Of a stretch of 64,000 nt of DNA, positions 31,845 through 43,623 are shown in pieces (positions within the stretch are counted from its first letter, which is position 1; each line of letters begins with the position of its first letter). The notes beneath the pieces are model-generated. The model was not told where the DNA came from, searched no databases, and worked only from the letters and a program-made list of their open reading frames with translations. A program made the position numbers and the translations under genes. This stretch comes from Balanoglossus misakiensis (taxonomy: Eukaryota > Hemichordata), in NCBI GenBank assembly GCA_040954595.2, contig CM082591.2, positions 5,084,001 through 5,148,000 on the forward strand. Direction: 5' to 3'.

Positions 31845-33507
31845 GTAAATTTGTATTCTCAGGAATTTTTGTAGCGGCTTCAAGACTGTTGGTTTAAGGT
31901 CGTGTCCCTCTTTTTAAAAAAAAATCGACTTCTGACCTGATCTCGCGACCAAGTTCATGAGCGTGTCTGCTCACCCCCCCCCCACCTCGCGGGCGTTCGT
32001 TAACCCCAGACCCATCCCTCCAAAGCATGAACGGATAACACATCCAGCAATGCAGCTCAGATTTAAAAGATTTCGACGGGCGAGGAATCTCTCAACTGAC
32101 GACCGGTCAGTTTGTCGTCGGACGGCCGCGAGTATGTGCACATTTTGGACGTTAGACTTCCAGCGGCAGCGTTATCAGAACACTTGACATTATGAAGTAT
32201 GTTGTTCTATCGATTTTTTTACATCCCCCATGGCCGCTTTAATACAGCCCAAATGACATCATAAATCAGTGCGTATACCACGGTCGTTTCCATGGTTTCG
32301 GCCTAGTATTTTGGGACCTACTTTGAAGAAGAAAATAAACCAGAACACGGAGCGACAATTTATGCTATTAATGCGCTGTTCGTTTGCTATGACTGTTTAC
32401 TTATACTTCACAAGTGAGTTTGTTGTTTTTTCGCGAGGACACGGTCGGAGATTGTGGTTTCTCATGTAGTAGCCTACGTGCGCAAATATCGTATAACCAT
32501 ACATTTGGTAGACTACTGTCATGGTTAGTCCGACACATGTCTATTAGTCCACGCGTATGTTTGAGAACTGTGACGCTAACGGCACGATTTTTTTATGAAC
32601 TCGGTCAAGTCATCATGATAGACAATAACATTTTATTACCCTCGTTGTCTGCAACGTGGTAAACTTGGTTCGATTCGGCAGTTTCGTACCCCCACACGGA
32701 TCACGTTGCAATCCCCGTGTGGTCGTCTGGAGAAAACTACACTGAACACACGCACGACACCGACCCAAGACAAATTGCGGTACTTGACACACGAGCATTG
32801 GCAATATCTTGAAACGTTCAGACCAGCCTGCACAACACCAAACACCGTCAGCGGTGCACCCGGCATTGATACCGTTGTGGTCAACGAACGGTCACACACG
32901 TTTGGACGACAGTATGATCAATTCGCTGGTTTAATCGTGGTAACAGTGTCGGACTCGTCTCCATGAGCAGTGTGTGTATACCGCCGCGTAACCCTGCTCT
33001 AAAATCGCGGTATTTGACAGTTTTTTCTTTAAAAAACTGACATGTTGTTCAAAAATTGACTTTTCTGTTCAAACGACAAATCTCTCTGTTTCCACATTGT
33101 AATTCAGGAAACTTGTGTGGGTTTTGAATCGTCCGGAGAGATTAGCCAAAGCACACTTGAACACTTCACATGTCAACCTACATATTCTGTCGGCAGAATC
33201 ACCTGGGTTGCAGTAATGCGAGATGCATAGCCTAATCCTTAACGCGTGATGAAATGTCGTATGTTTTGACCGAGCTGTTTGCCCGTAACTGAAACCGCTT
33301 ACTTGGGGGTGCAGTCTGACAAAGGACGATACCAAAACGGACCCTAACCGACCCTTGGTCGCGTTTGGCCCCGGTCAGCTGTCGCAGACACCCGTTGACC
33401 CGGCTCCGTTCGTGTTCGCTACTGGGTCCGTTTTGGATTGGGCCTTTACTAAAATACACATGATTATGACCCAATCCTGACTCTCTGTATTTTTTCTACG
33501 TTTTCAG

Positions 33508-33964
33508 AGGTATGAAACAAGAGCCCGCCCGTCAACCGCGCCGGCCAGTCAGGAGTAAACGGACAGAGGCTAGGAAAGTGTCCCCCGTGCGAGCAAACTC
33601 ACCTTCTGACGACGACTTTGTCGAATCCGAGGAAACGGAAACGGAAATGGAAATACAAGAAACCGGAAGTCTTTCGTCGAACGACAGTGAGGTCACTGAA
33701 CTGCCCGGACAGAACAACAACGTGTCGTCCATGTTCTCGGCGAATCAGACGAACGCACAAAATGCAACAACGAACTCAAGAAACGGCTCACCTCCTTCGA
33801 GTTTTCCGAATTACTCCAGACAGGCATGGGACACAAGTTCAGACGCCGCAGGCCACAAACAAGAGAAACAAGAAAAATCGCGGGGTAAAATGGTCAAAAT
33901 GTTCAAATCCATGAAGCTGAGGCGACCCAGGATGAGGGAGAAAAACAGAGTGAAAGAACTCTAA
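33508..33964 (+). CDS. Terminal exon of an unrecognised, disordered nuclear-type protein
   Basis: A strong pyrimidine tract and acceptor (TTTTTTCTACGTTTTCAG|) precede a 151-codon frame that starts in phase 2 and ends at TAA. The peptide begins basic (RQPRRPVRSKR), becomes acidic (SDDDFVESEETETEMEIQE), then Ser/Asn-rich. It ends with a strongly basic tail (KMFKSMKLRRPRMREKNRVKEL region), which would suit a nuclear localisation signal. There is no globular domain or known motif. Upstream coding probably comes from 24962-25062 or 31768-31844. ATTAAA at 34204 is a suitable poly(A) signal. If translated alone from its internal ATG at 33512 it would make 150 residues. Confidence 0.6.
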
Positions 33965-36017
33965 CAAAGCACAGAACGCCCCCACCGGAAAGTATTGTCC
34001 AACCGGAACTTCCCAGAATGCACCCCTTGAAACATTTATGCTGGATAGTGTTTACCCGACGAAAATGGCGTTATATTTTGACTTTGGTGATGAATATCAG
34101 CCGTCCAGCTGGTGGATTTTCCCACATTTTGTACATATTTCGATTGAAGGGTTACAGTACTGATTTGTTGTCGTTGCTGTTGTCGTTTTTTGTTTCGACA
34201 GCCATTAAACTTATAGGAACTACATGCGTTGTTTTTTTATTTATAATAATGGAACTGAAAAAAAAAATACACCTAATGGGGTTTCAAGTTACAAATATGT
34301 AAGTTTTGGACTTCAAATTGAAGTACTATTTGACTGGTAAAACTGAATTTTTGTGTTATGTAAAGATTTATACCGACTATCTCGGCGTTAGTGTTTATAA
34401 AATAAAATTAAATATGGTGAATGCTTTTCTAATTCGTCTGTATGGTTTTCGTTCTCCAGGTTGTAGCATGCATTTACGTAAAAGTGTTAAATCCTTATTC
34501 AACACATCTAGACCCGGAATATTTACGAGGGAAAAGAGTCATTTATTTTCGGAAAATTAGTATAAAAGTACAAAATTTTCATTTCGAGTGCAAAAACGGT
34601 ATATTCGAAAAGTTTATACAAACTATCCGCAAGATTCGAGCATTTCATAAAAAAATATTTGTTCATGTTTAAAGCTGTTTAATAGTACTTTATAAAAATC
34701 ATAAAAAAGTTAAAACGTTTATCTCAAAATTTATACACAACTGTATAAAAATACTGTTTTGGCAGTGAACTGGAGGGCCCTTTATCGGCACAATCCGCCG
34801 TTGAGGGCACTGTTACAAAGTTGTAAAATCTCGAAAAGAGTACTTATACATGTCAAGTCTTTCAAAAAAGTAGTCAAACTCCGATTAAAATATGAAATAA
34901 AGAAAGATACAGTTTTGATTCAGGAAAATTAAAGACAGATTCCGAATACACTGGTCGGCAGGCAAGGACATAAATTGTTTTCGGAATCTTAAACTAGAAT
35001 GGCAAAGCTTGAACACGGCATGTACCCACGGGTCCTTAATATAAGGCTTCACCGTTTGCAAGTTTTCGAAGACAATACATTCGAGCGACCCTGGCTCTTT
35101 AAACTGATTAATAGGCACATTTGGTGCAGTTCGTCTGCTTTCGAGTCCCATTCCGGGAGAGTAATGATTTAAATTTACAATAAACCATTTAAAAATTGAA
35201 AAAAAGTAAATCCACACCACTCAATGCATCACGCAAGCCAGTCAAATCTCTCAGATGAAAACAACGTGACAGAGAAACAACGAACAAGTAAAGTCTGGGA
35301 TCCGTGTATCAGCAAATTCGTTTTAAAGTGTGAAAATTCACATTCGCATTTTAAAATCAGACTTAAAGGGGCACATACCTGTATTATGCACAGCTGACCC
35401 CTTTTCATACCAATAGAAATGCCCACACCAATAAATATGGGCCTTTAAGGACATGTATTTTGTAGAAAAGACACAATTTATACAATTCTTGTTCATCCGT
35501 CTGATCGAGACACTGGTGGATGACCTATGTTAATCACGACAACAAATCTGAGCACAATACAGCCAAAACATCAGAACCTGGACGAAATTGGTCAATTAAT
35601 TTAGTCTTGCGCGTGATTCTGTGATTTTTTGGCAAGAAAAAAAATGGTGCGAATTCTAGAAAAAACTGAAGTGGCAGAAAGGTTAACTGGTTATGTTTAG
35701 AAAAAAAGGTAAGATAAAAAAAACTCTCTCTGGTGGTCCAGGAATATTCAAAATGTCCGCTCTCTAGCACGATTTGGCTGCAAGATCCAATTGCAGCTGT
35801 TGCCATGACATCGCGTCACGTGGCTGCGCAGTTCTCTTCGACTAAGAACGCATGATGCGCCGGTCTTGTTTTACCACAAAATGAGTTGAGGGCGTACTCT
35901 CAAGAACATTGTCCAACAGCCGTTCGCTCGCAGGAACATGGACAATAGCGATTGTCAGTGACGTCACATCTGGTATGATGTCAAAATATGACTGTTACAT
36001 GATGGTCAATGCGCATC
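33965..36017. other. 3' regions of two convergent genes, no further gene seen
   Basis: AT-rich DNA between the plus-strand gene ending at 33964 and the minus-strand ETS gene ending at 36018. Candidate plus-strand poly(A) signals are present; I found no clear minus-strand AATAAA close to the ETS stop. Small ORFs look random. Confidence 0.4.
34204..34209 (+). terminator. Candidate poly(A) signal (ATTAAA)
   Basis: ATTAAA 240 bp after the TAA of the 33508-33964 exon. An AATAAA follows near 34.40 kb as an alternative. Confidence 0.4.
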
Positions 36018-36412
36018 TCATGACGTTTCTCCATCCGCATGTGATGACGTCATAGGTATTTCCGAAAACAACGGCGATATCATGGAACTCGCAAGGGCAG
36101 CGCCTGTAGGAGGGGTTGTATTCAAAAAGGTGAGCGTTTTCTCCGAGATGAATTTGTAATGAAGTTTCTTTTTGTACTTGATGATGATGTTTTTCTTCCC
36201 ATAATCCCTCAGCGCCCGCGCCATCTTTTGATACGTCATCACCTTCCGGTTGCCCTTGGTCGACCCCCAGCTCTTCGCGAACAGTTCCTTGCCGCCGGAG
36301 AAGAACTTGAAGATGCCGTTGTTTCTGTCCACCCATGTGAGCATCTCGCCAGACAGCTTGTTGTCGAGGCACCGCAAAATGTACTCCCAGAGTAAAGGCT
36401 GCCCTCTACCGA
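36018..36412 (-). CDS. Last exon: ETS DNA-binding domain
   Basis: Acceptor TTGTCTTCTTGCAG|TC starts the exon, completing a split Val codon. It encodes 130 residues and the TGA. The ETS winged helix fills residues 350-432, followed by a 44-residue Ser/Thr/Pro-rich tail. The ETS recognition-helix sequence reads MARALRDYG, with Asp where PU.1 has Asn. Confidence 0.88.
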
Positions 36413-38092
36413 CTGCAAGAAGACAACGAGGAAAAGATTAAACGGTTGATTGCACCCATTTCTTGTAGGAAGTGTCGTGAACTTTATGGTAGATTAATAC
36501 GCATACCCCCTTTATATGTATATAAAATAAACAGACCATAATGTCAACCTAAGGTTTTCTTGATTTTTTGAATGTTATCTATATTTTGTTAAATTTTTGT
36601 GAAAATTCGAACATTTTCAAAAAACAACAACAATATAAGTTACCTTTCTTGCGCTTTTTCTCGGATTCTGGTTTCGGCGGCCTCCCGGGGCCCTTTCTTC
36701 GGCCTTTCATGACCGATATCGGCGGCGGGCACGTCGTATTGGTGTTCGGACTGGTCGACCAGTCGCTCTGCTGGTAGTCAGGCGCCGGCGCGGCCTGCGC
36801 GTACGACATCCCGTTGCCGCAGTAACCCATGCCCGGCTCCGTCTTGATGTAGTCGACGTGCATCGGCCCGCCGTACGGATAGTCGACACCCGTGTCCATG
36901 GCCATGGGGGTGTTGGGCGGCGTGATGCTGTGGCCACCGATCATCGGGTTGGGAGCTCGGGTCCACACGTCGCTCATCATGGCGTAGGAATTTACGGGCG
37001 TCTTCATCTCGTACAGCCCCGCGCCGAGTTGACCAGCGTACGGTTTCGTCGGCGACGCGGACGCGTGGATGTCGGTAGCGTGGTAGCAATCGGACGCGTA
37101 ACCGGAGTCTGACGGAGAAGTCGGCAAATCACAATCGGCACCTGGATCTTCCATGGCTTGTCTGATAATCTGTCATTCAGGAAAAAAGTGTTTATTCAAT
37201 CAAAAATCATAAAAAAACATGGAAGTTCACGAAAAATTCGCAACGTGAGTCAACTCTGACGCGATGTGATTGGTTGCAACGATTTAGGGTATAACAAAAA
37301 TTCCTGATTCTCCGTCAATTGTTTTAATTACATGGAACAAAAATGCGACTGTTTGTTCAAGAATATGACAAAAATGGTAAAAAGATGGAAGTTCGCGAAA
37401 AATTCACTGCGCAGTTTTAGCGCACCCATGGCATGTTGTTATCGACTATAACACTTGAAATATTATTGCAAATATGTAGGTATTCAATGACATATGGACT
37501 TCAAGAGAACAAATAAAAATATTGTTCCTTTTTTAAAGAAAAAAAATTATAATTAATCACAAAGGGTTAAATACATCATAAAATTTAAAAAAAATGACCT
37601 AAAAATTCCAGTTGAAGACTGAAACCGCCGTTGATACATGCAAGGAAATTACTGGGAAAACAGCCAAAATTTATAGTGTTCCTGGGGCTTTAAGTTGGCC
37701 GATTCATTCCTTGGTAAAGGGAATGTCGAAATATGTAGGTACGAATGTTTTGGGGGAACGCACGGTATAATGGGTGACTGTGGCGAAGCTTTCCATGCAC
37801 ATTAACCATACAGAGGGGCTCCCATACCCCTATTTGTTACCCTGGTGTTTTCAAAGTTCATTTGGCGGACAATCTTTATTGCACAATCATATGACATTGA
37901 GTGACCATCGTGTTTGCGATTCGGGCGTTGACACTACTTTCGTGCTATCACGACGCGTTGACGCTTTGTCACGACTACTATAGTCTGTTTACGCGGATGA
38001 CGTCAATAATCTGAACTTCCAGACAACAAAGTCTCAAGACCGTGATGGTTACCGACAAAATATTACAGAGAGGGACAAACAGACAGACATGC

Positions 38093-38131
<39 letters not shown>

Positions 38132-40132
38132 AATGACAGATAGACAGAGAGAGACATACTAGAAAAATTTCAAATATTGCTTTGATATGCATACCTCTTT
38201 CATATCTCCGTCAACATCACAACCATAGCTATGTTGTTCCGGCATCATTGAATCTGTATATGAAGACATGGGTACTGCAAAAATAAGGAATATAGACTTT
38301 AGTTACTATTCGCATTTAACCTGGTCCAAGTTTACACAGAAAAGGTACGCTAACGCGTCACGTACCATCGTGTCACGGCAGTATCCTCTGGGATATACAG
38401 ATTGGCCACATTTAATTAACATCTCGGAGACAAGAAAATAATCGTACAGTGAGGATAAAACACTAAAAAAACCTTATCCGGAGCAAACTCTCTCCAGTTT
38501 CCTGGCCCTACTGTAGTTAGTGATTTTTATCTAAAGCAAGTCATTCTGTGTGTTTGATAAGCCAAGCTGACATCGCTAAGTTTCAGATAAGAATAACGGT
38601 TTTCTAAGTAAGACGCGACGTACTTTGAGAAACATTTCACAACTTTCAAAAGACATTTCCGTTAATTGTGAGACTGTGCTGTCCGTTTTGTCTAGTTCTG
38701 CAAAGCGAAAGTGAAAAGAGTCTAGACTACTCGCAGTATCATTTTATAAAATGATCGATTAGGTTTTTTTCTTTTCTCTGGGAGTTCAATTCATTCAAGC
38801 GCGTTTCTTTTTCTCTCCAGGATGTCCTCTTATCACATAAAACACTTGCATGAAGTTCCACCGAATTCTATTCTTTAATTTATAAGGGTTATGTTTGAAA
38901 GACAACGAGAATTTTGAGCACAATATAATTGCACGTCGGGCACATAGGCATAATATGCGTGGAAGCTATCTTTTAGAGCCGTTACATTACACACATCGTA
39001 TTCTCGAAGACAACGCGACCATATTTCTTTTGCGACATACCACGCTACGTTGGAACCCGCCTCCCACTATTGAATTCAAACCCGACTCTGACAAAATAGC
39101 ATGACGTCACGCCGTCATCTATAGTGTAGCTTCGCATCGTACCTTTCCAATATTCCAGACACTGGAAGATGACGTCATCGTTTGGGAATATCGCCTTGAA
39201 CTCGGTTTCCGTCGTCGAGCAGAGCTGCTCGCCGTTGATTTTGTATTTCCGGATAGTTGCCGTGAAATCGTCGACGATGGAGCAGTTCTTCACCATCAAA
39301 CCGATCCACGTCACGACCTGGTCGACTGACCAATACCTTGGATCTGGTGTGAAGATATAAAAATATTCAATATAAGCTTCACTATGGGGAAAAGGCTGAA
39401 TCCAGAGCTGTTGAAAACATTTCATTTTCCCCATAACAGCGGAGTGTCTTAATTGACAAAGTCGCTATAGCTTGCGACATATTTTCTTTATTTCATTTTT
39501 TTCGATATGCTTATAATGTGTTGTTCTATGCACTGAAACATGATTGTCATTCAAAAGTGGATAAAACACGATAACACGTAAATCATTTAGTCCGTACCCA
39601 AAAGTATAATTTTATAAGTATTCATGTGTTATACCCATGTACAGGGTGTGAAATGAGTATAGTTTGCCGTCGCCATTTGTAATGGCGCATAAGTAATTAT
39701 TGTAGGTTCCTCCTACCTTCTGGTAGACAATTTGTGGCGCAAACTTCTCTTTTTTCGCGTTGGGTCATTTTGCTCATTTCTGAGTGGACGACGGCGTTGA
39801 CAAGGTCGAATTCTCGTTTCTCTGGCTCGGATAACTGCAAGAAAGGAGATGACGGGAGTTTTATGAAGTGATTTGAAAAGTAACGTACGAAGTACATAGA
39901 TAGATACATAGATGCATAGATTCATAGATACATACATACATTGTACATACATACATACAGACAGACAGACAGACTGCAGACAGGCAGGCAGGCAGGCAGG
40001 CAGGCAGGTAGGCAGGCATACCTTGAGTTCGGTGTCGTTAGGAAGACCTGGGCTCATCTCAACTTCGTCCCACATCTCGAACTGGTCCGAAGTAAACTCT
40101 CTCGCACTCGTCTGGGAAAATTCCGTTCGCAT
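36018..40132 (-). CDS. PNT + AT-hook-like + SPI/PU.1-class ETS transcription factor (six exons)
   Basis: Six minus-strand exons, 40132-40022, 39834-39717, 39343-39143, 38274-38195, 37169-36644 and 36412-36018, join with every phase matching to give 476 residues. PNT domain at about 77-143 (DPRYWSVDQVVTWIG, KINGEQLCSTTETEF, DDVIFQCLEYW), most like the ESE/ELF3 group. Residues 191-196 are DSGYAS, fitting the DSGxxS phosphodegron pattern. A basic segment at 325-345 contains PGRPPKP, AT-hook-like. ETS domain at about 350-432 (LLWEYILRC, LTWVDRNNGIFKFF, KGNRKVMTYQKMARALR, YKKKLHYKF). The run KGNRK-MTYQKMARALR and the KKKLxYxF end are hallmarks of SPI/PU.1, and the two DNA-contacting Arg of RALR are kept. 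It should bind GGAA-type sites in the nucleus. SPI proteins of vertebrates lack a PNT domain, so the architecture is unusual. ESE affiliation is the alternative reading. Confidence 0.85.
36644..37169 (-). CDS. Exon with DSGxxS motif, Pro/Gly/Tyr-rich linker and AT-hook-like segment
   Basis: Bounded by acceptor GAATGACAG|ATT and donor AAGAAAG|GTAACT. It begins IIRQAMEDPGAD, phase 0. A 130-residue Pro/Gly/Tyr/Met-rich low-complexity linker, of the type seen in activation regions, follows the DSGYAS motif. The exon ends with the basic GRRKGPGRPPKP segment just before the ETS exon, the same order as AT-hook then ETS in ELF3. Confidence 0.82.
38087..38131. repeat. (CAGA)n microsatellite
   Basis: About 11 tandem CAGA units in the intron between the second-last pair of coding exons, 60 bp from the small exon at 38195. 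Confidence 0.95.
38195..38274 (-). CDS. Small 80-bp linker exon
   Basis: Acceptor TTATTTTTGCAG|TA and donor AAAGAG|GTATGC frame 26 codons, PMSSYTDSMMPEQHSYGCDV..., between the PNT exon (phase 1) and the 37169 exon (phase 0). It is too short to be found by ORF length; both its phases fit the neighbours. Confidence 0.75.
39143..39343 (-). CDS. PNT domain exon of the SPI-like gene
   Basis: Acceptor CTTCACACCAG|AT completes the Asp codon begun by the preceding exon's G, and donor TGGAAAG|GTACGA closes it. The exon holds the complete PNT domain, from DPRYWSVDQ to LEYWK. Its boundaries coincide with the domain ends, as in the other PNT exons of this window. Confidence 0.87.
39717..39834 (-). CDS. 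Acidic/charged N-terminal exon
   Basis: Acceptor CTCCTTTCTTGCAG|TTA and donor CCAGAAG|GTAGGA. It encodes LSEPEKREFDLV...KREVCATNCLPE (39 codons plus one base), charged and probably helical. Both phases agree with the neighbouring exons. Confidence 0.78.
39898..40020. repeat. Compound tetranucleotide array filling an intron
   Basis: Runs of GATA/CATA, CAGA and GGCA (plus strand) follow one another and end against the splice donor at 40021. The intron between the first two coding exons is 187 bp (39835-40021), and roughly two thirds of it is repeat. Confidence 0.92.
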
Positions 40133-40204
40133 ATCTGTGGTTGTCTCGACAAATTTCTATGATCACCAATTCAAAGACTCGATCGGTTGGTTCAGAACAG
40201 GGTC
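40022..40204 (-). CDS. First coding exon of the SPI-like gene (with 5' UTR)
   Basis: Coding runs from the ATG at 40132 to donor CTCAAG|GTATGC at 40022, 37 codons (MRTEFSQTSAREF...DTELK). An in-frame TAG lies 10 codons upstream, so the ATG is the start if the exon begins at the acceptor TTGACATTCTAG|GACC (40204). A CAG acceptor immediately before the ATG is also possible. The promoter and leader are not located. Confidence 0.68.
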
Positions 40205-43200
40205 CTAGAATGTCAATAAGAAGTGAGGAATGGAAATGAATTAACATCATCTATATACCAAACGTAGCATTTTTGATACAGAAGGAATTAATTTATGTTA
40301 CCCACATTTCATTTATTCAACTAGGAAAACGGTGTATCGTTTCAGTAAACAACGACTAATATACTTGTCTACCAAGAAAACGGTTTCAATGGATTATTAT
40401 GTTAACCATGCAGTCTTTTCAGAATCACTGACTTTTTGACACGGATGTTTTGGATGATGGTTTAATAACCCCTCTCTCACTCTCTTGCAAATGCTTCCCC
40501 GGGTGAAGTCCTTGAAATTATCACGATGTAAACAAAAGGCAGACATGACATGTTTATCTGGCGCTTTGTGGTGAGAGACGCACGGTTGTAATGGGAAAAT
40601 AATTTTCATCGAGAGTTCTGCAAAAGTAAAAATGGTGGATTGCTTTTTCTGCGGGTTGCTTGGCGCAAAGAGAGGTTAGAATCTATCAACAAAATTAACC
40701 AATAAACATGTCAGCAGATTCCAAAAGGCAGAGAAATACAGAAATTATTCAAGTTGAAAAAAAAAACAATCGATCGGGTGACCATGAGTTAGATAATATT
40801 GTTATGTTGCGTGCCGATCACGATAAAAGTTAGCGAGCGAGCGACGCAAAGTCACGCAAAGGAACTTTTCTGCTGACATTTGTGAACTATTGCACTTTTT
40901 GTGAATCGTCACCGTGACGTAATCAACTGTTGCTTGACTTCAATGAGGCGTGTCAGATCGATGCACTATAATTAGAGAATACTTTTTTTTGTAGAAGTAC
41001 ATTCATTACTAGTAAACATCAACTGCAAAACAGAAGCGAACGGGAAAAAACTATAAGCAAATATAGCTCACGGATTTGATGCCGGTCTTGTGTGACGCCG
41101 CTTGTGTACGAAACTCACAAAAACATCGCCAGGTTCCGCAAATCCGAGAAAAAAAACGTTCTCCAAAAATAATTCCAGCACAGTCGAGATGAGATGAGAT
41201 GGATGGATGCCCGGGGAACAACCGAACCGATGAGCTACCCTCTGCAGCGTCGTCGGCGCATATAACCCACGCGACCAAATCGCGCCCGCGTATCAACGGG
41301 GCCACTAATCCAATCAAGAGGGGTTACTCCTCCCCGAAATTTAAACAAGATAGCGTGCCCGATACCGACAAGTTCTCCATTTCCATGTACACATAAATTA
41401 AGATACGGCTAACCTCGGCGTCGTGTTCCAATCATTCTTCTCGAAATCAGAACAGCTGATTTAATAATTAGATTTTTTCGTAGAATTAGTGCCCCTTAGG
41501 TCACCGATGGGTTTGAAATCTCCAAGCCTAGCTCGAGTGTTTGTTTTTCACACCGAACCGCGTTTTAAATTCCAGCGGTACTTGTTCGACGCTATGCGTT
41601 CTCATGGAAAAGAATTAGCGCTGTGCGATTTATGGAGGATCTGAGCGATACAGCTGATAAGTGGACGTTTACTGCTTAAGTTTAAATGGCGTTTTCTGCT
41701 GCCAGTGTTTGAATGTAGGTTTCCTGGCGAGGGTTTATGCTGGACTAGTCCACTTGTCGCTTGTCGTTTTTGTCTCTAAAGATTCTCAACTTGTTCGCTA
41801 TGTCTCAATTACTAGTACCTTTCATAGGTTTGTTTACATACACGGCTGAGTTTCGGTACTGAGTTTCAGTAAGCTTACTGTTTTACGCGAACCGCACACA
41901 TCCATAGAAACTCAGAACAAATTTAGCTGAAATTCATTAGGAAATAATTCGAACCCAAAGACTTTGGTTAAGTCTAGGTTCATGCCATCTTTTCAAGCAA
42001 AGATACGACAGACAATGTGTATAATATACTTGACAGTTTACAGGTTTCATGTAAGCTCGTCTTGTGCCAGTCCGTTTCCGAGAGAAGAGAGAGCGACTCC
42101 CTTTGTGAAAAAAACGACACTGAGAAAACCACCCCGGTTGTGTAAGACTGTAAAAATTGCCAAACTGTTTCTGTTTGTCCGTGGCACTCAGGCCTAACGT
42201 GTCGCCCGTCAAGACAACTGACCGTGTCGGCCGTGCTCCCCTCGAATAAACGGCAACGACTTACTACTACGTGCCTTCGCTGTACGTGTACATGTTCAAA
42301 GGTTAGGAAATTTGCAGATCACCACGCCGTTTAAAAAGCCCTTTAACGCTATCTTAAAGTTGCATTAAACAAATAACGCGTTCGTTTTCGATTAGCGACA
42401 GAAGCTCGCAAACACCCAATCTTCGTCTGAACGCTGAGAGCAGCAAGAATGCTTCGGACACGGCGCGGACGGATTATGTGCGGGACAACGCAACGGCACA
42501 AGCGGAACGTATCGATTGATCACCGACTGCAAGCACCGCAATGCTGATAAAAAATATCTAACCAGGTGAATGAATTGATCGGGATTACGCAAATGTTGAA
42601 TATTTGAAGCTAAAGGTCTTGTCTATATATATTGTGCCGATTTAAGAGTTTTTGGCCCAGCCTGGAGAGCCAATCTCAAATTCAGCCACCGTTGACCGCG
42701 AGTCGAGTGACATGAGCGTCCCGTCGTGGCTGCAGTCTCCGTGAAACCAAACGATTCACGCCACCATCACTGTGTCCGTCGACCGACGATTGCCAAGAAA
42801 ACCGCATCGTTCAGATTTGAAGTTCTGAGGCTTGTTTTTCGTGTTGGATTTTTGCCGCGCTCAGTATTTGTCTGTGACAAGTCGCAGCACCGTCCTGTGG
42901 TCGCAGCAAGCGACTCAGAATTGCATTTCGAATTTCGTTTTCCTTGTTTGTGCACGTAGGCATCATAACATCACCAGCTACCACACTATATCATTAATAC
43001 GACAATGCAAAGTCATAAGGGCACGGTGCAGTTGACGGGCAACGTTCCGTGTTTATTCCACCCGTCGTAATGCATAAGAAATCACCGTATACCATCACAC
43101 GGGATTTACATAATCCCGGACATGATTTAAAACCCGGAGCATCATTTCTGTGGGTGATAAATAATTTGGAAATCCCAGGCACTCGGTCCATAAATAGATA

Positions 43201-43528
43201 ATTTATTGAGGTAAACAGTTTGGGGTATGATTGACAGACGCACAAAGCACACCGTTGATAGGTAACACCGTTATGTACACAAGCCCGCGTTTTGTATTTA
43301 ATTATAACGGTATCAGATACCTGAAGATAATGCTTATCTTACAAGCAACCATGTACGTGATGATACTGCCTTTACTGGAAGCAGTCAAACGAACGCAGAA
43401 CGGAGTGGGTGCTTTTTGCGCTACCGTTCCGAGTGGTTTGGATCGAGTGATCGATTTGAGCATGAATGCTTAGATGGCGAGGAAGCAAGAGAAAGACGAG
43501 ATGGAATCCGAAGGGGGAGAGACAGATA

Positions 43529-43623
43529 TTCATTCATTCATTCATTCATTCATTCATTCATTCATTCATTCATTCATTCATTCATTCATTCATTCATTCA
43601 TTCATTCATTCATTCATTCATTC
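43529..43623. repeat. (CATT)n microsatellite
   Basis: About 24 near-perfect tandem copies, followed by a short CAGA run. All three plus frames are open through it (I-H-S-F), giving false ORFs. Confidence 0.97.
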
